Source: Porodaedalea pini
Lineage: Eukaryota > Basidiomycota > Agaricomycetes > Hymenochaetales > Hymenochaetaceae
Assembly (NCBI GenBank): GCA_002794775.1
Contig: NBAY01000006.1
Coordinates: forward strand, 1,116,001-1,180,000
Direction: 5' to 3'
DNA: 64,000 nucleotides
In this document: positions 29,542 to 41,119 of the stretch, one piece after another
Numbering within the stretch: position 1 is the stretch's first letter
Layout of the letters: every line of letters begins with the position of its first letter
Program-made: the position numbers and the translations under genes
The notes under the pieces: model-generated
Told to the model about the DNA's origin: nothing
Database searches by the model: none
What the model saw: the letters and a program-made list of their open reading frames with translations, nothing else

Positions 29542-30114
29542 CCGAAAGGAGTGATACATACATATTGCATGTCGACCTCATGCTGATTCGGAATTCTACA
29601 GTTCTACTATTATATATGAGCGGGCCGGACAACGGGGATACAGGGAGTACAGCAATGACAATCACTTTATTCGAGAACAGTGTATTATGGAGCATCAGCT
29701 TGCATGCATAAAGACAAGTTGTCGACGAGAAAGCGGCAGGACTCCGGAGGATGCTTCAAAGGGAGTTAGAAACCAACAGTGATAAGCACTTGCAAGGGCA
29801 GTTGATCAAGCCATGGGCTATTGAGTCACATAGGCTGCATTGGTGAGAAATAGTGGTCAGGGAAGAAGTGACCAAGAAAATATAAGTCGAAGACGTCAAA
29901 GGCGATGGATAAGATTCCATACAATGTTTGATCAGAAAGACCAACTTTCTGAGGCTAAAAGAGGCATGCATGAGAACTAACAAAGTCTCATGATAGAACA
30001 TAGACCAGTACGCGTATCCATTGTAAAAAGGCTCCTAGGGCGCCGCTGAAGACTGGTTAGTGCGAATAAATCAGAAACACAGACCTTACATACTTAGTAT
30101 CAACGGATTAATCA
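29542..30114. other. Intergenic, no gene seen
   Basis: No coherent open frame, intron pair or repeat recognised between SDR copy 3 and the left arm of the inverted duplication. Confidence 0.5.
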
Positions 30115-30473
30115 ATTGTCAGCCTGACATCTCCTGAAATACTTTTGATATTCTGTCTTGTCTTCAAGATAAATCTTGCACCTTGACATAGCATGTGCAA
30201 GAGTTCATTGTCCGGTCGCCCTAATCAGCACAGCTCTGTGCTGCTGCGTTGTCAGGTTCATGCACACTTCAGATGGGTTCCTCCACCGCGAGTATGTCTC
30301 CAGTGACAGCCTTTCTGCAAACGTAAGTTTCTGATACCGATATCATCTTGACTTCAGAGAAACTCTCCACGTAAGTCTGCTAACTCGGCATATCGTACAG
30401 TAACTAATATCGAGCGCTTTTAATATACACGAATCCGCCCTCATAAGATGGTCTCAGTCCGTGATGTTTCCCT

Positions 30474-31401
30474 TCAGACGAACGTGCCTCCGCTGTCGAC
30501 CCCAATGCGCTGACCCGTTATGTATCCGCACCTACGTATTCCATGTCCGTAAGTATCGGCCAGAAGAAGTATGAGAGAGAAAGCATTATCTTACTTTATT
30601 AAAAAGAGGTACGCCTCGGCAATCTCGTTCGGTTCAGCGACGTGTTGCACCAAAAGCGTCTCCCAGTGTCCTCAAATTTCTTTCTCACTTCTGGCGTGAG
30701 GCTATCCCAGGACTGCATATTCACGCGAAGCGAAAAATAATAATAATAAAATCAGTCCAGTGCGGAAGAAAAGAGCATGAAGATACACGAACCTCAGTTT
30801 TCACATGCCCAGGACTGACGGCGTTCACACGAATGGGCGCAGCGGAGAGAGTCGACGGCACCGACCACACCCCCCACGAGTGAACCCCCTTTATCGGGCC
30901 TGACGATGAACCCACCAATAGTCAAAGTGATCGATCCACCAGGACGAATCTTCGCGACTTGGGCAGCTGTGAACGCTCCCCAGAAGCGCACGTCGAAAAC
31001 GTCTGTATCGAACAAATTTGTCACTTCTCCGAGTGTTCTAAGCAGGAATTAGTCTACATACCCTTGTTCTTGTCGAGATCTATGTTTGGGAATCCCAGGC
31101 GAAGCGTGTCGCCGCTCGTCCACACAAGGTGGTCTATCTCGCCAACACGCACGAACAGCGCTTTCACCGACGCAGTGTCGCGCGCGTCGACTACCTCTCC
31201 CGATACATTCCCTTTCACAGCGACACCTGACACCGATATCTCTGTCTTGAGCTTGTTGACCGCCGCGTCGACTTTCTGCTGCGACGAAGAACTGATGATT
31301 ACATACGCAGCGTGCGAGAGGAGAGCGGCCTTCGCGACACCATAGCCCACTCCTGAGGACCCTCCAACGACGAGGACAGTTTTTCCTGCGAGTGTTGTCG
31401 T
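30474..31401 (-). pseudogene. SDR copy 4 (start lost, exon 2 deletion, exon 3 frameshift)
   Basis: The codon aligned with the start of the other copies is ACG (31401-31399). Exon 1 is otherwise good: TLAGKTVLVVGGSSGVGYG to NIDLDKNK. Exon 2 (DVFDVRFWGAFTAAQVAKIRPGG) lacks the bases encoding TRGLAVDLAPI and goes out of frame. Exon 3 (WDSLTPEVRKKFEDTG) misses one base before LVQHVA. Exon 4 ends at 30474 with a Gly to Ser change in VDGG. Non-functional. Confidence 0.88.
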
Positions 31402-32471
31402 TGTGCGTGCTGACTAGGAAATAGCAAGATGCCAGTCAGACTTTAAAGACTGGCTTATGAAGCATTTGAGGCCCGGCGCATCGAGTGAATTAATAATGAG
31501 TGTCTTTCTGTCATGAGTACGTCGTCAGTCGATCTGAGCACGGTGTCGACGCCATGGGTTGAAGTGGCAGGGTCGACGCGACGGCTAACTGTGGGAATCA
31601 CTTATGTCATCAGCATGGCAATCCCAGACACGCAACCTTTTCATGATATATCGCCGAGCATCGAATGACTCGGAACGACTTTACTACTGCCAGGTTTGCG
31701 CATTTGGATAGAACACTATTACTCGTCCACTTCCTCTCAGCCAAGCTACGCGTATAGTGATAGTGTTATGTTCTTCTGGGATATGAGGATAAGATCCTTG
31801 ACTTCTTACTTTGTTGATGCGGCCACCGATTTAAGAGTTCAGTTCGTTAAGTGCTTGGCTTCTACGGGATTCAGAAGACCTGTGGAACTGCCTGAAGAAA
31901 CTAATCCATACACCAGCTGGGCGAATTTCACGTACTGCATGATGGAGCTGGCGCAGCGCAGCCACGTTACTCTCATAGCACACCTAAAACAAAACAAAAC
32001 AAACAATCCACATGCATCCAGACCAGATAAAGCAACGTGTATCAGTCGAATAAAATAGAGGATATTAATATCTAGAACGACGGCGAATGCCAGTGAGGCA
32101 GGTCAGGTAGGCCATTTAGACGACGTTGCACGTTTCCACACAGAACGCGGGAGGTCACGAAGGTTGAGATACGGCGACAAGTCTGAGCACCCTCTGCATC
32201 TCCAGAATATGGGGGCAAGAAGCCAGTAAAATAAATGCCACAAACTCAGGCTGTACAATTATGTACGCAGCAGACGTTCGTTATAAGAGAAATGTTTATA
32301 TAGTAGCAGAAATATGGGGAAGACGACAGAGGGAATATATATATATACACAAGCGGCTTCTTTCATTTCTCATCTTTGTTGTGCAAGTGCAGCAGTGATT
32401 AAAAGCACAGCGAGGTTCCAGCCGAGAGATCGCAGTCGCCCCTATGAATGAAGGCGGAGCCGGCAGATATA
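31402..32471. other. Arm sequence upstream of SDR copy 4, no gene seen
   Basis: Collinear with 58915-60001 in inverse. A frame with MRIRSLTSYF and LRVQF is shared with the other arm at 59450-59600 on the opposite strand, but is short and not clearly coding. Confidence 0.55.
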
Positions 32472-32503
32472 AGATACAGGAAGTATAAACTCAACGAGCT
32501 GTG
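32472..32503. repeat. Left terminal inverted repeat of the transposon
   Basis: 32 bp, perfect reverse complement of 36924-36955; TA at 32470-32471 outside. Confidence 0.93.
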
Positions 32504-32631
32504 TCACATCAATGTCACAAACCCTAAACTTTAATTACTTCCCCATTAGGAAGGACCCTAGCGGCAAAAATCACGAGTTCAGAAAAAAAAAAATTCTGAA
32601 GGACTGTTTGAACACCGAAGTACAATGTAGT

Positions 32632-35600
32632 TTAGACTCCCGCAGTATCTAACTCCGCCATGATCCTTTCATTTAAGATTCGGTGGCCATGGTACCGTTT
32701 ATTAACCCACTGGGCTTGAATGCCATTTAATCCTCGGCGGTATGCATCCATAAACCGAGCTGACCGGTCTGCAAATCTTAGTTGACAAAATCAGCTCAAA
32801 TTATTAAAAATAAAAAAATGCAGAACATACTTTCTGAAAAGCTCCAAGGGAATAGAGTCTAGACTCAGCTTAACATTCTCCTCCATCTCCCTTTCATTAG
32901 ATGTCCAAGGTAGCATGCGATAATAATACTTAGCCTTTCCCCAGCATTGCTCAATAAAATTGAGCTCGCAATGAAATTTAGGATAAAAAATAACCTTGTG
33001 TCCACGCTTTGCAATGTACTCTTCAAGCGCAGACCTCTGGTCACGAAAATCTGGCTGATTGAAAAGAATGCGTCTGCAGCAGCATGACACACTCCCACTG
33101 GTGTCCTTGCATTTGAAGTCCTTACATTGTGCATGTTTTCCTCGCACATCGATACCACGTTCTGTCAAAATTTGGGCCATACCCTTGAATGCTCCTGGGT
33201 GGTGCAGATCATCTTGTGAAAAATAAAGTGGCTGAGGAGTACCATCTGGGAGTTGACCAGGACGCATACCACCTTGTGGAGCACGTTCCCCTTTCCAGCC
33301 AGGTCCCTTAGGCATGTAGCGGGCAGAAAGAGCATCATCTGCACGCTTTTGATGAGTGGTTGCATTATCAAAAGCAAAGAGTCCAACGCAGCCTGGAAAC
33401 CGCTCCTCAAAAATATCAACAGCAGTCTTGATTTGCGCCATGATATTTTCGTGCCCAAAATATCCTTCCCGGTTCTTGCCAGCTTTGAATATGACACGAG
33501 CTTTATGAGAACTAAGAAAGAAATGTGAGAAGTATAGACAGAACTGATCCCACAAGCACATACCCGTCAAGAGATTTGAGCCAACCAGTTTCGGGAGTGC
33601 AGAAGTCTGAAATCATGATAGACGTCCCTTCTCCCTTGGGATGTGGCTTTGCTGTCTGGTCATTATGTGTCCATTGGAGTTCGCGTTGGTCATTTGCATA
33701 AAAAGTAGACTCATCGTGAGTTACGAGAATGATTTGACCCTCATTTGAACTGGTTGTGCTCCCAAGTGCCATTTTCTTTTCGAGCTCTGCCCAGAGTGGC
33801 AGAAATACATGCTGGCGGTAATGCACAACATCCTCCCTTTCATGGCCGTCAACATACATTCCCGAGGGTGTTTTCCCATAACGATATCCCATGGCATTCA
33901 GCCATGTTGTGGCTGTACGCAAGCACACAGGCTTTGACCGACCAAGACGAGCAAGCAATTCTGGCCTATTCAAATACTCTTGAACATCTTCGGGCCCTAG
34001 GTACTGTTTTTGAAGGCTTTGAAGGTGCGCATGAATCTCTGATGCAAAGTCTTCATCATGTATGATTGATTTCTTCCAGGTTCCATACAGATTCACAGGT
34101 AGGAAGCGGTGGTCTTGAAGATGTTTTCGCGCCCATGAACGAATGTTTCGTGCCAAGTGCACACCACGTCCTGCCACTGTAGCTGCTGCAAATACTGAAG
34201 CCTTGGTCCAATCAAAGCCCTCATGGATCACATACACCCGAAGAAAGACAAGCATGGCCATAACGCGACCACGAAACAATAGGTCAAGGGTCTTGTCTCT
34301 TGAGATGCAGTCGAGCCGCCATATTGCTTCGAGGAGTTCAGGATCATTGCGGTCAGGAGCATGGAACTTGGTGAGTTTATGAATCCCAGTGCCTTGCACC
34401 TCTGCCATGACTCGCAGTACATGTGCGCTAGGTGGAATAGCGCTCTCGCCGTCTTCAGTGTCTCTCATGCTCGTGACACGTTGTGCTTTGCAGTCCCGCG
34501 CTTCTATACCCACGAGTAAACACCCGTCGTCTTCCTCCTCCTCCTCCGGCCCATCACAAGAGATCGGACGGGCATGCTCAATGTCCCTAGCAGCATTGAC
34601 AATACGTGCAGGTACACGAGCATTCTGGATATGTTCGGGAATGGGTGTACCCCACTGGACTGGTTGGAAGGTGAGCGGACCGGGTTTGGGAAAGGAGAGC
34701 CTAGGGGACGGATTCGGCGGCGTGTTTCCGTCGACCCAGGTGAGCAAACTAGCTACTCCCTGCTCAGTGGCATCGACAATACGCGCAGGCGCGTCGGGTG
34801 CGTGACGCGATGTTCCCTTCACCGTTCGTATCGTAGGCTCGATCGCGACGTCGGCGGCTCGAATCTGTGGAAGAAAAGCATTCTGGATATGTTCGGGAAT
34901 GGGTGTACCTTGCTGGCCTGAGCTGAGTAAACCATCTTTTTCAGAGAGAGACTGCGATTCTGATGACCTTCCGGTACTGGGCTGTGGAAGCAAAGCATTC
35001 TGGATATGTTCGGGAATGGGAACACCTCGCTGGATTGATCGAAAGGCGTGAATCTGCGCACGCAGGGCGGAAACTTGGTCTTCAGTGAATGAAACTGGAG
35101 ACTGAGGTGGCAAAAAATTATCAGAGGACGACTGAGAGGTCCTTGCGGGCGACGCAGCAGGTCGCTCTACCAGAACCGCCGCTGCGATATGCTGTCCGGT
35201 CGTCATTCTATCCTGTTCGCGTCTGGCCATCTCGTGAACATCATATTCGCCCAAAAGTTTCTCGCTGGCCTCAGATCCGTCACCAACTAGAGCGCGATGG
35301 GTCACCCATCGTTCGTCGTGTCCTGCTCGTTCGCATCTGACCGTCTCGTGAACATCGCCTAGATGATGGGCTGCATTACGAAGATTATGCGCTTCCGTCA
35401 TGATATTGTCATCTGTATGAAGGTGAGTGAGCATGACTATAATAAACCAGAAGAGAGAGCTATTCCTACGTCGAGGTGCTGTGCGCGGTGTACGAGACAT
35501 TCGTGCACGATCCGGATCCCCACATTCACCCTTCTCGCTGTCCTCAGATCCGTCACCAACTAGAGCGCGAGCGCTCTGTCCCGCCTGACCTATTTTGACA

Positions 35601-36548
35601 ATCTCCTCGAGTTCCGCGACATCGAGTTCGTGCTGCTCATGGAGATCGGTTCGGGCCACCCGTCGTTCGTCATGTCCTGCTCGTTCTTGCCCCAGGTCAT
35701 GCAGTGCGTCGAGATCAAACCGTAAGTAGACCGCCGCACGATCCCTTACACTACCCTGCTCACATCTGGCCGTCTCGTGAATCTTGGCTGCGTGACGAGC
35801 CACCAATTGTTCGTCATGTCCTGCTCGTTCACGAACCTGGTACTTGCGCTGACTGTGCTCCAAACGACGTACTTCCTGCTCGGCATGAGCATCCTGTACA
35901 AGGAGCTCAAGGAGGTCATGTGTACGCATTGTGCGTAGCTCGGGGTGAAGCTTGCCGCTCTTGTGCCAATTCTGCTCTGGAATCTCAATGATCTCGTCGC
36001 CGCTCATTTCCTCCACCTCATCTGCACAGTCTGGAGGCATGTTTGTGGTTCTCGAAGTCTGGCCGACTGGTTTGAAAAAGCCGCGAATATCTGCAAACCC
36101 CTGTGTACGCAGCTTTGCTTCATCTTTTCTTGCCTTTGCTTTCTGGTGTCTCAGGGTACGCTCTGATCTTTGGGATGGAAGGCTGAGTTTCTTGTATTTC
36201 ACCGGGCGAATGCGGTCCTTTAGTTGAGAAGTCCATTCTACAAGCCCTTCGGAAAGCTTGTGAAAGAGCTCGTTGGTGCCTTCGGTGTCAACAAGGTCTG
36301 TGCCTGCTCTATCTAGGTCTGCCTCGATGTCGCTGTCTGTCGACTCGATGCTTTCAACTGAAACAGAATCATCAGAACTGTGTGCATCGCTGCTTGAGAC
36401 AACAACATCTGAGTCGGGATTCTGGTCAATGAGCTGTTTGAAATGGTAGTCAGATTTGCCCTCTAGACAGTTTATATTCACTCACACGCCGCTTTATGAA
36501 AGGTAGATTTTGTATTCTAGCTTTGCTTCCCTTAGAGCGACGAGTCAT
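32632..36548 (-). CDS. DDE transposase, four exons, about 1,252 aa
   Basis: The proposed exons are 36548-36486 ([15 protein letters not shown]), 36433-33564, 33511-32831 and 32776-32632. Introns of 52, 52 and 54 nt have GTGAGT, GTATGT and GTATGT donors and keep frame; the splicing is my inference. Catalytic D near 928 (THDESTFY), D near 1025 (FAFDNATTH) and E near 1164 ([16 protein letters not shown]) match the DDE_3/Tc1-mariner pattern. A Cys-rich segment ([10 protein letters not shown]) precedes the last. The N-terminal half is unusual: three copies of (T/V)PIPEHIQNA and repeated ERAGHDER and ALVGDGSE phrases. A further 57-nt in-frame GT-AG interval near 35406-35462 may also be an intron. 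No disabling stop seen; could be active. Confidence 0.85.
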
Positions 36549-36923
36549 TGCTTTTTGTGTATGACCTAGACACGAAAAAATGTTGAAGATATGCGCATTA
36601 GTAACATAATAAATTACTATATTTGGAAATTATTTGTCAAACGGAGTTAGCCGAGAGCGGCAAAAATCTCAAGGTCAAATTTTTCAAAGTTCGTCAGAAT
36701 GCTGCTCATTTGATTCTATGACATTTGGAACAAAAAAGTCTTTTTCCTAAAATAACTTGACCAAAAGTGCATATTTTTGAAAAATAAAAACATACATCTG
36801 TAGCTATCAGGAAGGCCAAGAGAACTATGAGGCCCAAAAGTGAGTTTGTGTCTAGTTGGAAAGCTTATTCTGTCATCATTGTGTGTCGCTCGAAAAGGAA
36901 AGTAAGGTTAGTGCCACGCGCGT

Positions 36924-36955
36924 CACAGCTCGTTGAGTTTATACTTCCTGTATCT
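36924..36955. repeat. Right terminal inverted repeat of the transposon
   Basis: 32 bp, perfect reverse complement of 32472-32503; TA at 36956-36957 outside. Confidence 0.93.
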
Positions 36956-37599
36956 TATGCATGTGCTTTTCCGAGAGATTAATGATTGTCCAACTAGATG
37001 AACATTCGAATACGGCGCAGTTGGGCACAGTTTGACAGTTTGTATAACCGGGATGAAGACACAGAAGAGAGTTCCGGAAATGAAGCGACTACGGGGAGTG
37101 TAATATAGGCTGAGGTCACTGGCAACAGCGAAGGTGGCTGCTTGCTTTCATGTGATTGACACTAGACAACGCATTCGATGGCGTATCCAAGTGAGAAGCC
37201 GTCGTTTAGCTTGTATGAAATCATATTCTGAAGAAGCTGTTCATCGCCATGACAGGGGCACATCGCTATCTGCACTTCTAGCACAGCGCGTGAGCCTCAG
37301 GGAGAGCTTAATGCTTCTTGAATATACACCAATTGAGATTACTTGCGCAGCATCATACCCATACAGTCATGCAGGTAGCTGAGCCTCTTCTTGCTTCGGT
37401 GATACCTAGGAGCCTGGGATAATGAACGAAGCAGGGGTCACGCTTCTCAGTTAACCGCCAAGAAGAAACTGCAAGCATACAAGTTCACCGGAGCCATCGC
37501 GATCCTGGAGGGCGTGCCAGAGAGAAGGGTGAAAGGCTGTGGCAGCTGCGGATGATCGGTACTCAATCTATCCATGAACCGCACTTGAGCAACATGGTC
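36956..37599. other. Arm sequence right of the transposon, no gene seen
   Basis: Collinear with about 58420-58910 inverted. A stretch around 37130-37200 also resembles 22310-22370 (AGACAACGCATTCGATGGCG versus AGATAGCGCATTCCATGGCG). Confidence 0.5.
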
Positions 37600-37619
37600 T
37601 GCCACGAGGCAATCTAAAG

Positions 37620-39000
37620 TTCTATTTTGGTCCCATCAGGATTGCGTGTGGAGAAACGTAGCTAGGCCTTTTCCCCTTGCGTGCTTTGATGGCTACCTCT
37701 CGCTCCAAGATACTAAAATAAATACTAGCGGGACGCCTTCGAATTGATTGTACGGGCGGCTCTCCAGACTGCGTGGTCACGAAGCCAGGTGCGTGGTTTG
37801 GCACGCGCTGGAACAGACGACAGGGGCTTTGGATAATCGCCAATGTCGTACGATTTATTCTTACCTTTCAGGAAGACAGGGCCGAATGCAAACATGCGCA
37901 ATGTGTAAGGCAGTCGGACCAATAATATAGGAGGCAGCATGCCTCCTGCCCGGTATGACTGACGTCCCTTGGCGGCAAACTCAGGCTGAAGTTGCAGCAC
38001 ATCCGGTTGCATAGGAAAGGATACTAGCAGAAATAGATGCCACTTTGCATGTGTTTACCTCAGATACAAAGTCCCAGAACGACTTGTACAATTTGGATCT
38101 GTTCACAGCAGGCATTTCTTGCTCCAATATGCTAAAAGCAGAGACGCGTTGGACGTCATAAACCACGACGCCCCCCGGCCGTAATGGAAAAGGGGGGAGG
38201 AAGAGGCGGGTAGCATGTGATACACAATCCGAGTGAGGAACGGCGAAAGAGAAGTCCGAAGGGATACTTACGCCTCAAGCTGGAAGGCATGTTCTGTCCT
38301 CTAAAGATAGATCATTCAAGTTGCGAATTCTAACTTGACAAAGGGACTCTGTTGACCAGAAGTCTAGATGGCCATGAGGTGTGTGTACCTGAATGCAAGT
38401 GCTGAGCCGAGAACCTTCAATATATGATGAAGACAGAGGATTGTATACGAGAAGGCCTATAATTAGGATACAGTTCAGTAAGGTTGCCAAGGAGAACGAT
38501 GATGACTGTGTATTCCCGAGTACGTTTGGGCCAGACCAGTACTCGTCATTTGCTACGTCAGACAGATGAGCTGGAATGCGGATGTGATCCTGCGAGAAGA
38601 AGCATGACAGGATAGCCGCCAGCATAAGTATCCACAGCAAGCTTAAGATTGAGCAAGGTTCCTAGAACACCGTTGACGAAAATAGGATTGTATTGTGGTA
38701 GGACGGATTAAGAGAAATCAAAATTTCCAGATATAATAAGTACCATATTCGCCAGCATGCCTTACACATGTCGGTTGCATCTTTGACAAGTAAGCCAAAT
38801 TCACGGAAGTTCATCTGCCAGTGAAGTCCGCGGCCAATAAGGAGCACAGACATTTTACAGAGCCGAAAGCAGGGAGAGCCTCTCAAAACAGAGTTGCCAC
38901 TGCTTTGCCAATGTGCTTGCATCATTCAGCCCCTTTTTTCTAGTTTTCCCAGACAATCCTATATTGATTCACAGATTTCAACACAAGCTATACGTTGAGA
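37620..39000 (-). pseudogene. Decayed coding-like block X, left-arm copy
   Basis: The minus-strand frames are MMQAHWQSSGN to LFSSTVF at 38925-38662, a membrane-like frame at 38640-38275 (hydrophobic AAILSCFF and LLNCILIIGLLVY stretches), VYDVQRVSAFSILEQEMPAV at 38166-37981, and YRAGGMLPPILLVRLPYTLRM at about 37950. All have partners at 56.9-58.4 kb and more diverged ones at 51.6-52.9 kb. Stops and frame changes separate them in every copy, so I treat the block as a gene remnant. I do not recognise the family. Confidence 0.4.
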
Positions 39001-41119
39001 AGTCAAAGCTCACAGAGACCTATGTAAATTTACCCTTTCCTGTTCGCCCCCGACGCTTCAAGGAAAGAAGAACAGTACTACTACTAGTGCCGCTCTTCTC
39101 TAGGCAGATTAATAATGTAGCTCGCAAGAATACGGTGCACCGAAGTCCCAAGCCGTCCTGATGATGGCATGAGGTCATTTCATAACTTAAGTTGGTGGAC
39201 TGGAGAATTGGAGCGAATATGAGATGATGCAGTAATCGATGCGTTCACTACGGGCCTGAAATGATCCTGAAAAACGTGACGTCGGCGCAGCGTAGAAGGA
39301 CTTGTGCCATGCCGTAATTCGTTTGAAGTGGAATGACCAAAACGTGTGGCAGTCGTGACTCGCGCAAATGGTACACGTGAACTAGCTTACGAGTGTGGGT
39401 CCGGTTCTTCCCGGACAAAGCTCAGCGCATCTCTTCGACGCGACTCGCTCTTTCAACTCCGAGCACGGAACAGCGGACCAATTATCGACCATCGTCCAAC
39501 GTCTTCCGGAGCGCTCTTGATGTCATATCTTGTCTTATGGTACGCAAGACAACTCCTGTGTTTTGTTCTAACCTAGTCGCTCTTGTCTGGCTGCTGTGTG
39601 CATTCCATCGCCGGATTCAAGTTCACGCGCATTTAGAGGGCCCGTTCAGCTCACCGCGCGTTTTGTTCTCTTGTTATAACGTCAACTTGTATCGTCGACC
39701 TGACTCGGGTGCTGGGATTCGTCCGCGGATAGGTCGGGACTGAAGCACTTTCTGTGCAAAGCCGTTCGGACGCGCACGGGCGTATGTATATATGTTGGCT
39801 GCTCGGCATCGTTCAATTGAACGGCTGACTCGCAGGCAAATTTCCCCAAAATCAACATCACCGAACGGAAACATTACATATGGCCTGACCCGCCGTTCAA
39901 TTGCTGTCAATTTTTCCTCGGGCATTCGCCCGTCCTCTGTGGCGCATAGCGCAAACCTCGTCTCGTTCTGTCAGCTTCTTCTGGAGAGGGACGATCAATG
40001 CCGTTCGCCAGGCTTCGATTCTGCTTCTCTCAAACTTCATGTTCAAAAGAAAAATCACAATCTTGCTTCGGGGTCGGGGTCGGGATTGGAGTCAGCGGGT
40101 GTTGGTGCCGACGGAAGTTCGAAAACGTACTACTCGTTCAAAAGTTTTTCTCCTTAAGCTTGCTTCCTCATGACTCCGAATTCGAAATCAATCCCACACT
40201 CTGTAGAAATTCATACATGCAGATGGCCGGATGGATAGCAAGCCATAGACCACAGAGTGTGTGTGTGAGTAAGCAGTTTCATCATGAAAAAGCTCCAGGA
40301 TGGATTGCTGATCAATCAAAAGTACGATTAGATGGCGACCGAACATCAAGGACTCCGAAGAAGAGAAGCATCGCTGCCAACTTTCCTCCGCGCCGCGCCA
40401 CACGGTGGCGCTTCTCAGAGCCGGTTACTCCTCGGTATTCATAACTTTTTGAACGTGTGCGGAGAGGACGGAGAAGCCGCAGGTGTGTACGAGGTAGTTC
40501 AGTCAGTGAATAAGTCATGAATCATCAATGCTCGAAGTGGAATGACTCGTGAAGCTGTGAACCCTGACATGGATCGGACACACTGCTTGTCGGCTATGAT
40601 AAGCAAATTCAGACCAAGGCTGACCTGCAATATCTGAATTGCATTGAGCGTCATGAGAAACCTGCCTTACTCATTGAATAGTATCGATCTTCACACAAAA
40701 CTTCTAGAACACCATTGAATGAACCACTTTATGAAGCCAGTAGAACATCGTTTTCTAGGACGTGTGTGCGTCAGCTGTCACGGGTCATTTCATCTATACG
40801 CGATGAATTAAGTAGGAAGGCTGATTGAGGTGAGATATTAAACCTAATGAAAGCAGACTCAATGCACTCGACCTGAGAAAGGTAAGCATGAACAGCGTTT
40901 GCACAAGATGGATAGATAAACTCGATCTGAGTAGTGCTTGCACAATGTGAATAGATGAGCTAGTAGGGTCATTCAGCACGACGTGCGAACGTCCGGACTC
41001 GTGTGACAGCGTTCATCATTTAGCATAGATAAGAAAATGAGAAGCAAGTATCTGGACAGATTATGGGTAAGGCACGTCAACAGAGCCTCTTCATGTTGAA
41101 AGAGTGCCTCACACATCAT
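39001..41119. other. Arm sequence with no supported gene
   Basis: Duplicated in inverse at 54790-56500. Short open frames (for example 39393-39743 and 39998-40444) are not preserved in the other arm. Confidence 0.5.

Larger units (their letters stand above)
32472..36955 (-). mobile_element. Tc1/mariner-like DNA transposon (4.48 kb) with 32-bp TIRs
   Basis: Perfect 32-bp terminal inverted repeats (32472-32503 and 36924-36955, beginning AGATACAGGAAGTATAAACT) are flanked by TA on both sides (32470-32471, 36956-36957), as for Tc1/mariner insertions. The transposase gene fills most of the interior. The other duplication arm, near 58915, lacks it and reads GAAAAGCACATACATGTATCTG, an empty site. 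So the insertion followed the duplication, unless the other copy was cleanly excised. Confidence 0.92.
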
